64,000 nucleotides of DNA from Halobacteriovorax sp. GB3 (GCF_028649655.1 NZ_JAQSLN010000003.1:558001-622000), one strand, 5' to 3'; shown: positions 27,225 to 36,641, counted from the first letter of the stretch. Numbers and translations: made by a program. The notes: generated from the letters alone by a model not told the origin.

Positions 27225-28250
27225 ATGAAAACTAAAATTCTACTACCACTTATGGCCTTAGGATTTTCATCAGTCGCATCGGCTAATATTTGTGATGCAC
27301 TCTTGGAGTCTTATAAGAACAAGGGAAAATCGAGCTTCAGTGAATTAACAATTGCTGAAAAAGATAGAATTAATGAATGTACAATTCAATACCCAGAAGC
27401 GACAAAGTCTTCTACGTATAAAAAGTTTCAATCGAATGAAAATTCGCGAAACCAAGAAATTGCAGATCGCGAGCGCCAGGAACAAGAAGAGCGCGAACGA
27501 ATGGCCAAGAGACAGGAAACTGTATTTGACAGTGACGAAGTCTCACAATTTGGAATTCCACTCATTGCTTTTGAACTTAAACATATGCAAACAAATAGTG
27601 ACATTCCAAGACCGCACGCGAAGCTTGTGGAAAAAACAGATGCCAATGCCTTCTGTCAGCTCAAGGGCTATGACATGGCAACAGAGGCCATTGTTAAGGC
27701 CGAAATGAAAATTAACAATAGAGCATCATCAATTTCAAATGAAGCCTTTGTCATATCAAGAAAGTGGCATCAAATTAGTGAAAAGTTTCAGCCATACGCT
27801 TATGACAAATCAGAAGAATTCGATCGCAGAGACGAATTTCAAGTTCCACACGCGCTGAAATTTGAATCGATTCGCTGTATGAAGGCCGGAGATGCAAAAG
27901 ATAAACTAAAAGATCAAAAAACGATCGTAAAATTTAGAGATATACTTGGAAATGAAAGAGTTCATATTACTGATGAAGAAGAAAGAGAACTTGAAACAAC
28001 ATTTGCCAAGTGGATGAAAGGCGAGGCCGATGATTCAAAAGAAGTCTATAATGAATCGAGAAATGGTTGTAGCAACGGAGAATTTCTTGGTGTTGATTAC
28101 ACAAAATGTTCATACTCTTACAATTCATGGAGTGATGAAGATCTAGATGATGAGCAACAAGAATCAGTTGAAGAAAATAGCTCAAGTGACTTCATGCCAC
28201 ATAGCAAATTAGAAGAAGTGAGAAAACGCTATAAGTCAGAGTCTCGATAA
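27225..28250 (+). CDS. Secreted protein with charged coiled-coil, unknown function
   Basis: 341 residues. Signal peptide (MKTKILLPLMALGFSSVASA), then CDALLESYKNKGK, a very charged helical stretch of Arg and Glu (residues ~78-97) and a globular C-terminal half with several Cys. The end is acidic. Not a family I recognise. GGGAG precedes the ATG and a sigma-54-type promoter lies just upstream, which suggests tight regulation by an activator. A strong terminator follows, so it is a single-gene unit. Confidence 0.72.
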   Translation: MKTKILLPLMALGFSSVASANICDALLESYKNKGKSSFSELTIAEKDRINECTIQYPEATKSSTYKKFQSNENSRNQEIADRERQEQEERERMAKRQETVFDSDEVSQFGIPLIAFELKHMQTNSDIPRPHAKLVEKTDANAFCQLKGYDMATEAIVKAEMKINNRASSISNEAFVISRKWHQISEKFQPYAYDKSEEFDRRDEFQVPHALKFESIRCMKAGDAKDKLKDQKTIVKFRDILGNERVHITDEEERELETTFAKWMKGEADDSKEVYNESRNGCSNGEFLGVDYTKCSYSYNSWSDEDLDDEQQESVEENSSSDFMPHSKLEEVRKRYKSESR

Positions 28251-28290
28251 AAAGAATTCGAAATAAGATAATATACAAAGATTAAATACA

Positions 28291-28316
28291 AAAGGCCTTC
28301 AAATGAAGGCCTTTTC
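28291..28316 (+). terminator. Intrinsic terminator
   Basis: AAGGCCTTC and GAAGGCCTT make a perfect 9-bp stem with loop AAAT and a TTTTC tail, 40 bp after the stop of the secreted-protein gene. Confidence 0.85.
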
Positions 28317-28365
28317 TTTGACCTCACTCTTCTTTTTCTCTAAAATAAAGCTAGCGAGGTTATAA

Positions 28366-29097
28366 TTGAACTATTCCATTATCATTTTTACTCTCTTATT
28401 TTGTTCTAATGCTCTTTCTCTCACTGAAGAGGAAGTTGATTGGTCTAAAAAATTCAAACCTCACATGCTTGATCACATCAATAAAGGCTGTCCTACAAAT
28501 TCTCAATGTTCCAAAGAGCTCGGACTCATCCGCTTGCAATGGGAAAACCTTTTTAAAGAAAAAAAATCTCCAAAAGAGTTTAATCGCTTCATTAAAAAAA
28601 ATGGCTTCCCTCTCAAAGCATGGGTAAAGGCCAGTCATTCAAAAGATAGCAATGTCATCTCATGGCATTCACAATGTGAAACTCACAGAAAAGAAGAAAT
28701 CAACATTCGCACAGCTGAAATTTTTCATAAAAAGACCTTTAAAGAGAATGTCCTCTTCCATAAAATTTTTATTGAAAAGGAAAGTGGTATTCAAAAGTAT
28801 ATCGTCCCAAGAAATGAGAGTCCCTTATTTCTTGACGGTGATGATCTCTACTTTACCATTGAAGAGGCCGGTAGTTATTACGGACTCAAAGTTGATAAGA
28901 ACAACACTTTCAGTATAGTTCAAACAAAGAAAACGGATCACTTTGTTGAAGCGACCAATTGCTCCGAAGCACTTAAAAAGAAGTTTGTGAGTGAAATCAA
29001 CGATAAGAATCTCTACATGTTTATGAATTGTCGCCTCATTTGGAATAAGAAGAAAAAGTCTTACTCGAAATATATAACGGGAAAGGCCTGCCCTTGA
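28366..29097 (+). CDS. Secreted protein, unknown function
   Basis: 243 residues from a TTG start preceded by GAGG. Signal peptide (NYSIIIFTLLFCSNALSL) and a mature basic protein with Cys in KGCPTNSQC and other positions. It ends in a TTGA overlap with the next gene, an endonuclease/exonuclease/phosphatase-family protein, so the two are translationally coupled. No known domain is recognised. Confidence 0.7.
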   Translation: MNYSIIIFTLLFCSNALSLTEEEVDWSKKFKPHMLDHINKGCPTNSQCSKELGLIRLQWENLFKEKKSPKEFNRFIKKNGFPLKAWVKASHSKDSNVISWHSQCETHRKEEINIRTAEIFHKKTFKENVLFHKIFIEKESGIQKYIVPRNESPLFLDGDDLYFTIEEAGSYYGLKVDKNNTFSIVQTKKTDHFVEATNCSEALKKKFVSEINDKNLYMFMNCRLIWNKKKKSYSKYITGKACP

Positions 29098-30014
29098 AAG
29101 AACTTAAAACTTGTACATTTAATCTTGAAAACTTCTTTCTTGTGCAAACGGAACACGTAGAGAATCCACTGGCCTACAAATCCTTAGACAAAATCAAGTG
29201 GATTGCCAATGTTATCGAAGAGATCGATGCAGACATTTATCTACTAACAGAAGTTGGCACCGAAGACTCTCTTCACTATTTTAATGATAAGTACTTAGAC
29301 TCAAAATACCATGTCTCTGTCATTCGCGGTAACACAAACCGTGGCATCGAGATTGGCTTTCTCATTAATAAACGACTCCCCTTTCATTATTCTCATTTTA
29401 CTTACAAGAATCACTCTCTTGGCTTTAAATACGAAAATACTGAAGAAGACGGGCCATTTGAAAAAATGAGTCGTGACATTGCTGAACTTCACATAAAGGA
29501 CCCCAAAACGGAAGAGGTTCTTTTTATATGTTTACTCGTTCATCTCAAATCAAAACTCGATAAAGATGGAATTGATCCCGAGGGAAATTATAGAAGAGAG
29601 GCGGAGGCCAATCTTTTGGCCAAGGCCTATAAAAAATTAGAAGAGCAATTTCCAAAAGTTCCTAAGCTCATTGCAGGTGATTTTAATAATACACTTTCTG
29701 ACTCAACTAATTGGGAGCTCCAGGCCTTAAGAGATCTTGAAATGAAAGACATTTTAGAACTTCTCGATCTTCCTGATCATATGAAGGCCACGCATGTCCA
29801 CTTTCCCCATCAGGAGCCTGCTAAATTTTACCAATTAGACTACATTCTCCTTCATCCTCTGCTTTGGAATAGGATCAACCCAGAACAGTCGGGAGTCTAT
29901 CGCTACAAAGATCAACATGGAAATCGGATGGGTCTACCAACAGAGCACTACCATCGCTATGGACTGCCATCAGACCACTATCCAGTTGTCGCAACATTTT
30001 CTTGGAAGTTGTAA
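29094..30014 (+). CDS. Endonuclease/exonuclease/phosphatase-family protein
   Basis: 306 residues of the EEP fold (DNase I/AP-endonuclease-like). Catalytic motifs in order: FNLENFF with the conserved Asn, LLTEVGTED with the metal-binding Glu, CLLVHLKS with the His, AGDFNNTL with the Asp-x-Asn pair, LDYILL and PSDHYPV with the final Asp-His. It has no signal peptide, so it should be cytoplasmic; the substrate could be nucleic acid or a phosphoester. It starts with TTG inside the end of the preceding gene. It is coupled to a secreted protein, an odd pairing. Confidence 0.88.
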   Translation: MKELKTCTFNLENFFLVQTEHVENPLAYKSLDKIKWIANVIEEIDADIYLLTEVGTEDSLHYFNDKYLDSKYHVSVIRGNTNRGIEIGFLINKRLPFHYSHFTYKNHSLGFKYENTEEDGPFEKMSRDIAELHIKDPKTEEVLFICLLVHLKSKLDKDGIDPEGNYRREAEANLLAKAYKKLEEQFPKVPKLIAGDFNNTLSDSTNWELQALRDLEMKDILELLDLPDHMKATHVHFPHQEPAKFYQLDYILLHPLLWNRINPEQSGVYRYKDQHGNRMGLPTEHYHRYGLPSDHYPVVATFSWKL

Positions 30015-30101
30015 TCATTTTGAGATCTTATACTCCTGTATTTCTCTCAAATAATGCTAGTTTTTGCCGATAAGTTCCTTAGCTGAAGTTAAGGAGCGTT
30101 C

Positions 30102-30998
30102 ATGAAATTTGGCGGAAAAAAACAAAAAATCATACCAATGGCCCTCTCTCTGAGCTTTTTGGCCGGTTGTGCAGGTCACTACAAGAGACCTGAGTCTATT
30201 GAAGAGAAAATGGCAAGATTTGAGCCACAAAATAGTCAAGTTAATCAAGTTCCCCTAATCAATGCGGGAAAGTATCGCCCTACGCGAAAGGCCAACCGTG
30301 CCCCAGCATCGGTGAGCGAAGATAGCAAAAAAGCAAAGAAGTTCTCAAATAAGAGACTCTATTTTCTTTCTCTTTACGAGCAGTACCAAGCGATGTCCCA
30401 ATATACAGACAAGCAAAATGCGCCAAAGATTAATACGTGCCCAAATTTTCATACGTCGCTTTTAACGTATAGAGAAAATGATCACAAAAACTACACTAAA
30501 AAAGAACTTAACTTTGATATCGCAACTTTTAATAAAAATGCTACAAACGAAGAGTTCTTAGCACAAAATCCAGAATACTATCTCCCTCTCTCTACAGATA
30601 GCATTCGCCCTCGTGTCGTTGATATCATTACAAAAGATATTCCAAACCACGAGAAAAAGGCCGTAATCCAAAAAGCTCTCAATATCCATGTAGCAAAAAC
30701 CTATGCCGAACTGAGTGAGTTATGCCAAACGGGCTATAGTGATAATTACTATATTTACGAGAATCTTCTTACACAAAATAAGAGACAGTCTCTCTTTTCT
30801 CGCTCAAGTAGCGGGATAAATATTCTTCTTAGAACAACCGTGTTCTCAAATATGTCTCTTGTGAAATCACTACAAAAGAAAGAAGAAAAAAGAAATTTTA
30901 GAGGGCTTGCAAGCTCAGAAGAAAAGTCCATCCTTACAGATGAACTTTTCCAAAGATTAGATGTAAATTGGAGTAAAGACTACTTTGAACAAGAGTAG
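30102..30998 (+). CDS. Lipoprotein, unknown function
   Basis: 298 residues with a lipoprotein signal (LSLSFLAGC, Cys at about residue 23). The mature part begins with a Pro/Lys-rich linker and then a helical domain with Cys in INTCPNF and SELCQTG. A GGAG-like site precedes the ATG. It converges on bamB and its stop is 2 bp from the bamB stop. No family recognised; an outer-membrane or inner-membrane location cannot be decided. Confidence 0.7.
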   Translation: MKFGGKKQKIIPMALSLSFLAGCAGHYKRPESIEEKMARFEPQNSQVNQVPLINAGKYRPTRKANRAPASVSEDSKKAKKFSNKRLYFLSLYEQYQAMSQYTDKQNAPKINTCPNFHTSLLTYRENDHKNYTKKELNFDIATFNKNATNEEFLAQNPEYYLPLSTDSIRPRVVDIITKDIPNHEKKAVIQKALNIHVAKTYAELSELCQTGYSDNYYIYENLLTQNKRQSLFSRSSSGINILLRTTVFSNMSLVKSLQKKEEKRNFRGLASSEEKSILTDELFQRLDVNWSKDYFEQE

Positions 30999-31000
30999 TC

Positions 31001-32113
31001 TTACTTAAAGACGTAGAGTCTATTGCGTGATGAGAAGGCGGCAAGCCTTTCATCCGCTTGGACGAGTTCACCAAAAATGGCCGAGTACTCACTTCCAAGA
31101 GAATAAGTTTGTTCAACCTTTAATAAATCACTCTTTACGTAATAAAGTTTCTTCCCTACAGAAGAGATAGCATATCCACCTTTCCATTTTACAAGAGAAC
31201 TTAAAGCTTCCTTGCTAACAGAAAGTTTTTTCTTTTCGTTATAAAATTCATCTAAAAGAACAACTTCCCCATTAGAAGTTAAAACAACTAGATTTTTTCC
31301 ATCCACGTAAACTTCTCTTGAGATGCTATAAGGAAGGCGTCTAAGCACTTGTCCATATTCAGGAGAAAGAACAACAAGATCCCCAGTAATAGATCCAACA
31401 ATCAAATGTCCATTAAAGAGAACCGGATCGGTGTCAACGTCGACGAACTTAGTTCCCGTCGCAATTCTCTTCTCCCAAAGAACAACACCATCCTCAGGAC
31501 CAAAGGCAACGATTGATCCATCAGCAAAGCCTACAAACAACTTATTATCGATTACAACAGGTCTCGATGCTCTTTGTAGTGTTGTCAAAAAAGGAACTGA
31601 ACGCTTATAGGCCCAAAGAACTTTTCCCGTCTTTGCATCTAAAGAGAAGATCTTGTGATCTCTCGTCTGTGCAAAGAGGCGTCCTTTATGAATAAATGGT
31701 CTAGTTTCCACACTGGCCCCGAGATCAACTTCATAATCGAGTTTACCTGTCATGAGATTTCTCGAGTAAAGTCTTCCTTGAACATTTCCGTATACAAGAT
31801 TGTCATTGAAAACAACTGGTCTAGAAAAGTAGGCACCATTATCTTTTGTCTTCCAAACAATACGTCCATTAGATAAATTGTAAGCACTCATCGTACCGGA
31901 AGCATCACCAAGATAAAGCAACTCTCCATGTATGAGAGGAGAATTAAGTGAGATTGGTAAATTACCTGTTTCATAAACTGGATCTAAATTTTTAGTCCAA
32001 GAAACATGAAAAGCACCAAGATCATCTTTAACAGCACTTGGAGTATACTTAGCTGGAAGTTTTGAACAACCGGCCATGATTAAAAGGGCCAAAGGCCCAA
32101 TGAATTTTAACAT
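31001..32113 (-). CDS. bamB: Outer membrane assembly lipoprotein BamB
   Basis: 370 residues: lipobox LLIMAGC and then a PQQ-type beta-propeller with repeats such as GRIVWKTKDNG, GKVLWAYKR and GVVLWEKRI, followed by the last blade RNRLYVF. BamB is a periplasmic propeller subunit of the BAM complex that inserts beta-barrels. It follows a YfgM-like TPR protein by 10 bp, the same order as in E. coli (yfgM-bamB), and der, next in E. coli, lies 4.5 kb further on the same strand. Confidence 0.93.
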   Translation of the reverse strand: MLKFIGPLALLIMAGCSKLPAKYTPSAVKDDLGAFHVSWTKNLDPVYETGNLPISLNSPLIHGELLYLGDASGTMSAYNLSNGRIVWKTKDNGAYFSRPVVFNDNLVYGNVQGRLYSRNLMTGKLDYEVDLGASVETRPFIHKGRLFAQTRDHKIFSLDAKTGKVLWAYKRSVPFLTTLQRASRPVVIDNKLFVGFADGSIVAFGPEDGVVLWEKRIATGTKFVDVDTDPVLFNGHLIVGSITGDLVVLSPEYGQVLRRLPYSISREVYVDGKNLVVLTSNGEVVLLDEFYNEKKKLSVSKEALSSLVKWKGGYAISSVGKKLYYVKSDLLKVEQTYSLGSEYSAIFGELVQADERLAAFSSRNRLYVFK

Positions 32114-32123
32114 AGTAAATTCC

Positions 32124-32792
32124 TTACTTAAGCTTCGACAGATAAATATCAGCTAGCTTTTTGTACTCATCCTGAGCAAGGTTCTTTTTAATATAATCAA
32201 AGCTTGCACGAGCTTTTTCTTTATCACCTTTGGCCATATAAAGACGACCAAGGTCTAGGTAGATCTTTTCTTCAAGAAGCTTCAGTCCACCTTGATTAAC
32301 TTTTTCAAGAGAAGCGATGGCCATATCAACTTTCCCCATATCTTCGTAAAGGGCCGCAAGACGAGTATCGATAAAGAATCTTGCCGTTGAACTTGATACA
32401 TCATTAAGTTTTTCAAGGAAAGAAAGCGCCATTTCTTTTTCATTATTTTTAACAAGTTGATCTGAAAGAGAAATCGTTACAGGAGTAAGTCCAACGAATG
32501 ATCCCACTTCACTAACGAGTTCTTGATAGGCCTTTGATAATTGAGCGGCATCAATTTTTTTATCTGTATAATTTTTTGCAAATGTTGTTGTAAAAGCAGC
32601 AACCTTGTCGGCCTTAACTTCATCAGACTTATTTTTTTGAATAGAGAAAATCCCATATCCAAAGATGGCAACGATGGCCAAAACGATTAAACCTACAACA
32701 AATCCTTTGTTCTTAGAGACAAAGCTTCCTAATTCAGTTTGTTGAAGTTCACCTTCAAGAGTTCCACCAGTTGTTCCCGTTGTTGCATTCAC
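32124..32792 (-). CDS. YfgM-like membrane-anchored TPR protein
   Basis: 222 residues from a GTG start with AAGGA upstream. One N-terminal membrane helix (GFVVGLIVLAIVAIFGYGIF, residues ~30-50) is followed by a periplasmic helical-repeat domain (TPR-like; GRLYMAKGDKEKARASFDYI is a typical unit). This is the YfgM form, a SecYEG-associated protein that helps release exported proteins to periplasmic chaperones. Being upstream of bamB supports this assignment. Confidence 0.82.
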   Translation of the reverse strand: MNATTGTTGGTLEGELQQTELGSFVSKNKGFVVGLIVLAIVAIFGYGIFSIQKNKSDEVKADKVAAFTTTFAKNYTDKKIDAAQLSKAYQELVSEVGSFVGLTPVTISLSDQLVKNNEKEMALSFLEKLNDVSSSTARFFIDTRLAALYEDMGKVDMAIASLEKVNQGGLKLLEEKIYLDLGRLYMAKGDKEKARASFDYIKKNLAQDEYKKLADIYLSKLK

Positions 32793-32940
32793 TACTCTAC
32801 ATCCTTGTTATAAAAACTTAGTAAGACCATAAGGGTCGATTTTCTAAAGTTAAATTTTAAAAATCTTCGTTGAAGTTGTCAAAAATACTGAGCTTCGTTA
32901 TCATAATAAAGATTTAATTTTTGACGCAAGGATGCGAAAC

Positions 32941-33423
32941 ATGAAAAATACAATAATCTTTCTTTTTTCTTTTCTCGCTATTACATCAACAACACTGGCC
33001 ACAGAGAGAATAGGCCGCCTAGGAGTCGGAATGACGACTCAGTTAGTCAATGATCTGCCGGCCGTTTCTTTTAAGATACAGCAATCAAAGACTTTCTCTT
33101 TTGGCGGACTCTTAAGCCTTGATTCTTCTGATACAGGGGGATGGGGAGCAGGAGTTAAGCTCTATCGCGTCATTTTTGAAGAGCCACAAACTAACTTTTA
33201 CTTGGGTTTTCTTGGAGCTCTTTTAAACGACAAAAAAGATGAAAGCACTGATAAGACAGGCTTTCAATTTGACCTTACGGTGGGATCAGAATTTAGCTTC
33301 GCAGGACTTACAAGCCTTGGTCTAAGCTTTGAAACAGGAATCTCACTTAATAAGATCGATGACTTTGCTATCCAAACTGTTGGAAGTCAATTTATCATTG
33401 GATCGATACATTTCTACTTATAA
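32941..33423 (+). CDS. Small outer-membrane-like exported protein
   Basis: About 160 residues. I chose ATG 32941 because AAGGA lies 8-9 bp before it. Signal peptide (KNTIIFLFSFLAITSTTLA), then alternating polar/nonpolar strands rich in Gly and aromatic residues, ending SIHFYL with a C-terminal aromatic pattern as in small beta-barrels. Only 14 bp separate it from the next similar gene, so they are one operon. Function unknown. Confidence 0.68.
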   Translation: MKNTIIFLFSFLAITSTTLATERIGRLGVGMTTQLVNDLPAVSFKIQQSKTFSFGGLLSLDSSDTGGWGAGVKLYRVIFEEPQTNFYLGFLGALLNDKKDESTDKTGFQFDLTVGSEFSFAGLTSLGLSFETGISLNKIDDFAIQTVGSQFIIGSIHFYL

Positions 33424-33437
33424 GGAACCCTAGCCCT

Positions 33438-34211
33438 GTGAAAAAGCTCGCTGCTCTTCTATTGCTATTTTTGGCCCTTAGCTCCAACGCCCAATTTGAT
33501 CCTATCAACTTTCAAGAAGATGAATTAAATATAGGTGGAGATATTTTTAGTGACTTCAACGAAGACCTAGAAAACACTCAAGTCATGGAAGATGAGCGCT
33601 TCTACAAATTTGGTCGCCTCTTCTCTTTCCAACTAGGGCTAGGACTAACTCAGTTTGGTGGTAACCGAGGACAGCTCTACGAAGACGATCATCCTTCTTA
33701 TGGAATGGGGATCAATTACTTTGTCGACTTTCAAACGGCCTTCGGTATGGGATTTGAGTTTTCAAAACACCATTTTTTTATGGCCGAAGAAACACAAATA
33801 CTCGATGGCGAGCCCCTAGGTTTCGTCGATGTATCATTACTTCGCGTCTTTTTAAGCTGGCGTTACTATATTGACACCTCTGACCTTGGTACGGCCCTTA
33901 CCTACTCAAATCCCTATTTCATTGGAAGAATGGAGTACTGGTACACAACAACGAAGTACGTCGATCAAGAAGACCTTCCAAATGACAAGGGAGGCGGTCT
34001 TGGAGTAGGACTCGGCTTTGGTTTTGATTTCCCAATTAGAATTAGAGAGTCCTATATCAACGCAGAATTTCTCTGGCACAGAGTTAATTTCCACGATAAG
34101 TACACTGATGATTACGCCCAAGTTAATAGCGAGGGTAACCTTTCTGGTGGAGTGGCCGACCTAACTGGAGATGGATATACGATGTTTGTTTCTTATGTCT
34201 TTAACTGGTAA
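33438..34211 (+). CDS. Outer-membrane beta-barrel-like protein
   Basis: 257 residues starting at GTG. Signal peptide (KKLAALLLLFLALSSNA), a ~35-residue acidic region, then a Gly/aromatic-rich domain of amphipathic strands ending FVSYVFNW with a C-terminal aromatic residue typical of BAM substrates. Probably an outer-membrane barrel with a periplasmic N-terminal tail. No specific family seen. It pairs with the gene just upstream. Confidence 0.7.
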   Translation: MKKLAALLLLFLALSSNAQFDPINFQEDELNIGGDIFSDFNEDLENTQVMEDERFYKFGRLFSFQLGLGLTQFGGNRGQLYEDDHPSYGMGINYFVDFQTAFGMGFEFSKHHFFMAEETQILDGEPLGFVDVSLLRVFLSWRYYIDTSDLGTALTYSNPYFIGRMEYWYTTTKYVDQEDLPNDKGGGLGVGLGFGFDFPIRIRESYINAEFLWHRVNFHDKYTDDYAQVNSEGNLSGGVADLTGDGYTMFVSYVFNW

Positions 34212-34238
34212 GAGAGGATCATTCAAGGCCCTCTCTTA
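34209..34238. terminator. Hairpin between convergent genes
   Basis: TAAGAGAGG and CCTCTCTTA form a perfect 9-bp stem with a 12-nt loop right at the stop of the barrel gene. There is no T run; probably a weak bidirectional terminator. Confidence 0.45.
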
Positions 34239-34251
34239 CAAGAACGTTTGC

Positions 34252-34614
34252 TTATTGCTCGTCTTCGATGCGTACTAATTTCAAAGAGTCCCTAACGACT
34301 TGCCAGTGATTCTCTTTCTTAAAAAGCTCCATCTTGATCTCAAAAACGTCCTGACAAAGACAATTTGACTCTTCTGGAAGAACAACTGCTTCGATAACGA
34401 CAAAGTCTTGGTAATTTAAGATATCTGTTTTTACATTTAACACAAAAAGGTCTCTCTCATGAAGCTCACTTTTAATAAGATTATCTTTCATCATCACTTT
34501 TGAAGACTTCTCTAAGACGACACTTTTAACAGCATCGTAATCTTCACTAATTAAAGTAGAGCCAAATGAGCAAACCCCAATAAATAACAATAGTGAAGCG
34601 ATAACAAATTTCAT
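34252..34614 (-). CDS. Small secreted protein, unknown function
   Basis: 120 residues with signal peptide (KFVIASLLLFIGVCSFGS). The mature protein has a CLCQ Cys pair and is likely an alpha/beta fold; the pattern of QVVRDSLKLVRI at the end is reminiscent of SnoaL/NTF2-like periplasmic domains, but this is a weak impression. The ATG has GGGGAC upstream. Confidence 0.6.
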   Translation of the reverse strand: MKFVIASLLLFIGVCSFGSTLISEDYDAVKSVVLEKSSKVMMKDNLIKSELHERDLFVLNVKTDILNYQDFVVIEAVVLPEESNCLCQDVFEIKMELFKKENHWQVVRDSLKLVRIEDEQ

Positions 34615-34809
34615 AAAGTCCCCTTGCTTATTAATAAACTCAAAATATTGGTGACTGCATTAGTACTTAAACTAAAAGTAAATTGCAAATTTGGATTAAA
34701 GAATCCATAGAACACAATGATTAAATAAACAAATCCTATCAATTTTACACTGTTCACACTTTCTGTGAAAATGTATTGATGTTTTTCACAACTTCTTTTA
34801 TAAAAGGCC

Positions 34810-35595
34810 ATGACTTTTACTGAGACCTATTCCGATCGTCCCAATTTGAAAGACCAAGTCGCCTATGATTTGGATAAAGCAATTAGTCAATTTAACGACC
34901 CTAAAAAGGGCCTGCGCATTCTTTCTTCAAAGATGCAGATTCATGAAAAAACATTAAAGCGTCTCATTCAGGGTGAAAATAAACCGGGACATCAAACGCT
35001 TTATAAAATCTATCGCGTTTTAACTGATTCAAAAAATGACTCTGAGCTACTAGATCTCGTCTCACCGATTATAAGAGATACCATCGAAAAAAAATCTTTC
35101 AAGCCCCTTGACCAAGAACTCATCTACACTCTCGATATAGAGCAAGAAATGATTCGCGACAGGGCCTTCAGTGAAATTTTCTTTCTTGCAGCTACGGGTC
35201 CGTTAACAAAAGAATTCATCACGTTTCGCTACGGAGAACACGGGCTAGAAACGTTAAAGAAAATGATCAAACTCGGCGCCATTGAAGTTCAACAAGATGG
35301 GACACTCATTCTTGGAAAGGCCAGAACCAATCTGCGAGCTGAAAGCATTAAGCAATTGTCGATTCAGATGCTTGAGCGTTTCTTAAGGCCCGAGGCCACA
35401 GATGATAATAATGAAAATCACATGGCCATCTATTGTGAAGGTTTAAATGATGAGGGTTACCAAGAGTGGATCAATATCGATGAGCAGGCCTATAAAAAGA
35501 AAATAGAAATTGCCAATAATAAAAATTATCAAGGCCACATTAGAGGAATAACATTTCAATGTGTGGACAAAATGAATCCAGGAATTAATTCATGA
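34810..35595 (+). CDS. HTH-containing regulator coupled to a secreted protein
   Basis: 261 residues, no signal peptide. The segment KMQIHEKTLKRLIQGENKP (residues ~41-60) reads as a Cro/XRE-type helix-turn-helix with the following helix of TLYKIYRVL. The C-terminal 150 residues form an alpha/beta domain of unknown kind. In this organism group two-part proteins of this size (HTH plus a DUF4423-like domain, TIGR02147) are common, and this may be a distant member. Its stop overlaps the ATG of the secreted-protein gene that follows (ATGA), so the two are surely co-produced. Confidence 0.65.
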   Translation: MTFTETYSDRPNLKDQVAYDLDKAISQFNDPKKGLRILSSKMQIHEKTLKRLIQGENKPGHQTLYKIYRVLTDSKNDSELLDLVSPIIRDTIEKKSFKPLDQELIYTLDIEQEMIRDRAFSEIFFLAATGPLTKEFITFRYGEHGLETLKKMIKLGAIEVQQDGTLILGKARTNLRAESIKQLSIQMLERFLRPEATDDNNENHMAIYCEGLNDEGYQEWINIDEQAYKKKIEIANNKNYQGHIRGITFQCVDKMNPGINS

Positions 35596-36065
35596 AAAAA
35601 ACACTTCTCCTAATGGCCTTATTGATAACCAATACACTTGCCGGATTTGGCGATAGTGCCGGAGGATCGGGCAAGAGTTTAACTTGGCAACAACTTAAAA
35701 ATAACGAGAAGATTATCTTTGATCTTCCTGGACATAAATTTGAAAGTTTCTGGCTCGATATAACGAAAATTTGTAACGAAGGAAATACAATACGAAGTAT
35801 TGAAAAATTACCAATTCGAGAGCAACGATGGCTTGGTCGCCGTAATGATTCTTACGAGTATGTTACAGTTGGAGAGGAGTTTAAAAGGGCCCCTCTTTTC
35901 AATGATCAAGGAAAGCGTATCTTACAAGATGAATACGAAATTAAAGTCAGTAAGAAGCGCTATACAGGCTCACACAGAAATACCAGAAATGTTAGTGCCG
36001 GTCGTAAGCTATTTACAAAGAAAGCGATTCTTAAGGCATGTGAAGAGCTTGAATCACAAGACTAA
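35592..36065 (+). CDS. Small secreted protein coupled to an HTH regulator
   Basis: 157 residues, signal peptide (MKKTLLLMALLITNTLAG). The mature protein is basic, with two Cys (KICNEG and KACEEL) and an RRNDSYEYVTVGEEF patch. It overlaps its upstream regulator by 4 bp. Family unknown. Confidence 0.7.
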   Translation: MKKTLLLMALLITNTLAGFGDSAGGSGKSLTWQQLKNNEKIIFDLPGHKFESFWLDITKICNEGNTIRSIEKLPIREQRWLGRRNDSYEYVTVGEEFKRAPLFNDQGKRILQDEYEIKVSKKRYTGSHRNTRNVSAGRKLFTKKAILKACEELESQD

Positions 36066-36455
36066 TTATGCAAGGGCCTGTGAATGTTCATGGGCCCTTA
36101 AAAAATACTTCACAACAATTTTAAAGAGCTCATCTTCGATTGAAGAATGTTTTACAAAGAAATAATCAGCCCCAATATCTAAGACTTCTCGTGGGGAAAG
36201 AGAGAGTTTAGAGGATAGTAAAAAGAAAATAAGATCTTCTCTTTTCTTTTTAACTTCTTTACAAAATTCGAGCCCACTCATTACAGGCATACAGATATCA
36301 GAGAGAACAAGAAATATATCTTGATTCTTTTCCAGGACATCTAAGGCTTCACGCCCATTACTTGCACTAATAACATCAACGATTCCAACGTTTCTAAGTT
36401 TATGCTTATAATATTCAAGAATCGAACGATCATCATCAACAACAAGAATTTTCAT
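36066..36455 (-). CDS. Single-domain response regulator
   Basis: About 129 residues; ATG 36455 is preceded by GGAG, whereas the longer frame upstream lacks a ribosome site. Receiver with VVDDD acidic triad, phosphoacceptor in VLSDICMPVMSG and SSK at the switch. The conserved Lys is followed by His (FVKHSS) instead of Pro, a small departure from the CheY norm. Its 3' end abuts the convergent secreted-protein gene with no gap. Confidence 0.88.
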   Translation of the reverse strand: MKILVVDDDRSILEYYKHKLRNVGIVDVISASNGREALDVLEKNQDIFLVLSDICMPVMSGLEFCKEVKKKREDLIFFLLSSKLSLSPREVLDIGADYFFVKHSSIEDELFKIVVKYFLRAHEHSQALA

Positions 36456-36600
36456 AACAAACTCCAATAAATTATCCTCTAGATAATATTTCGGCATTTT
36501 GAAAATTTAAAAGCTGAGATGGATCATGTTTTATATTGATCTGTCATTTCTTGAATAATAAAGGGAACTTACAAAGGTCGAATCCAATAAGGACTATAGA

Positions 36601-36630
36601 GAAAAGCCGCTCCCATAAAAAAGGAGCGGC
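36601..36630 (-). terminator. Terminator of the rnc-era-der operon
   Basis: GCCGCTCC and GGAGCGGC (8 bp) with a 9-nt loop and a TTTTC tail, 12 bp past the der stop. Confidence 0.82.
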
Positions 36631-36641
36631 CATAAAAAGAA

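Noticed and set aside
34611-34811. Minus-strand frame of 66 codons before the secreted-protein gene
   Set aside because: It overlaps the promoter area of two real divergent genes, has no ribosome site and no family pattern.
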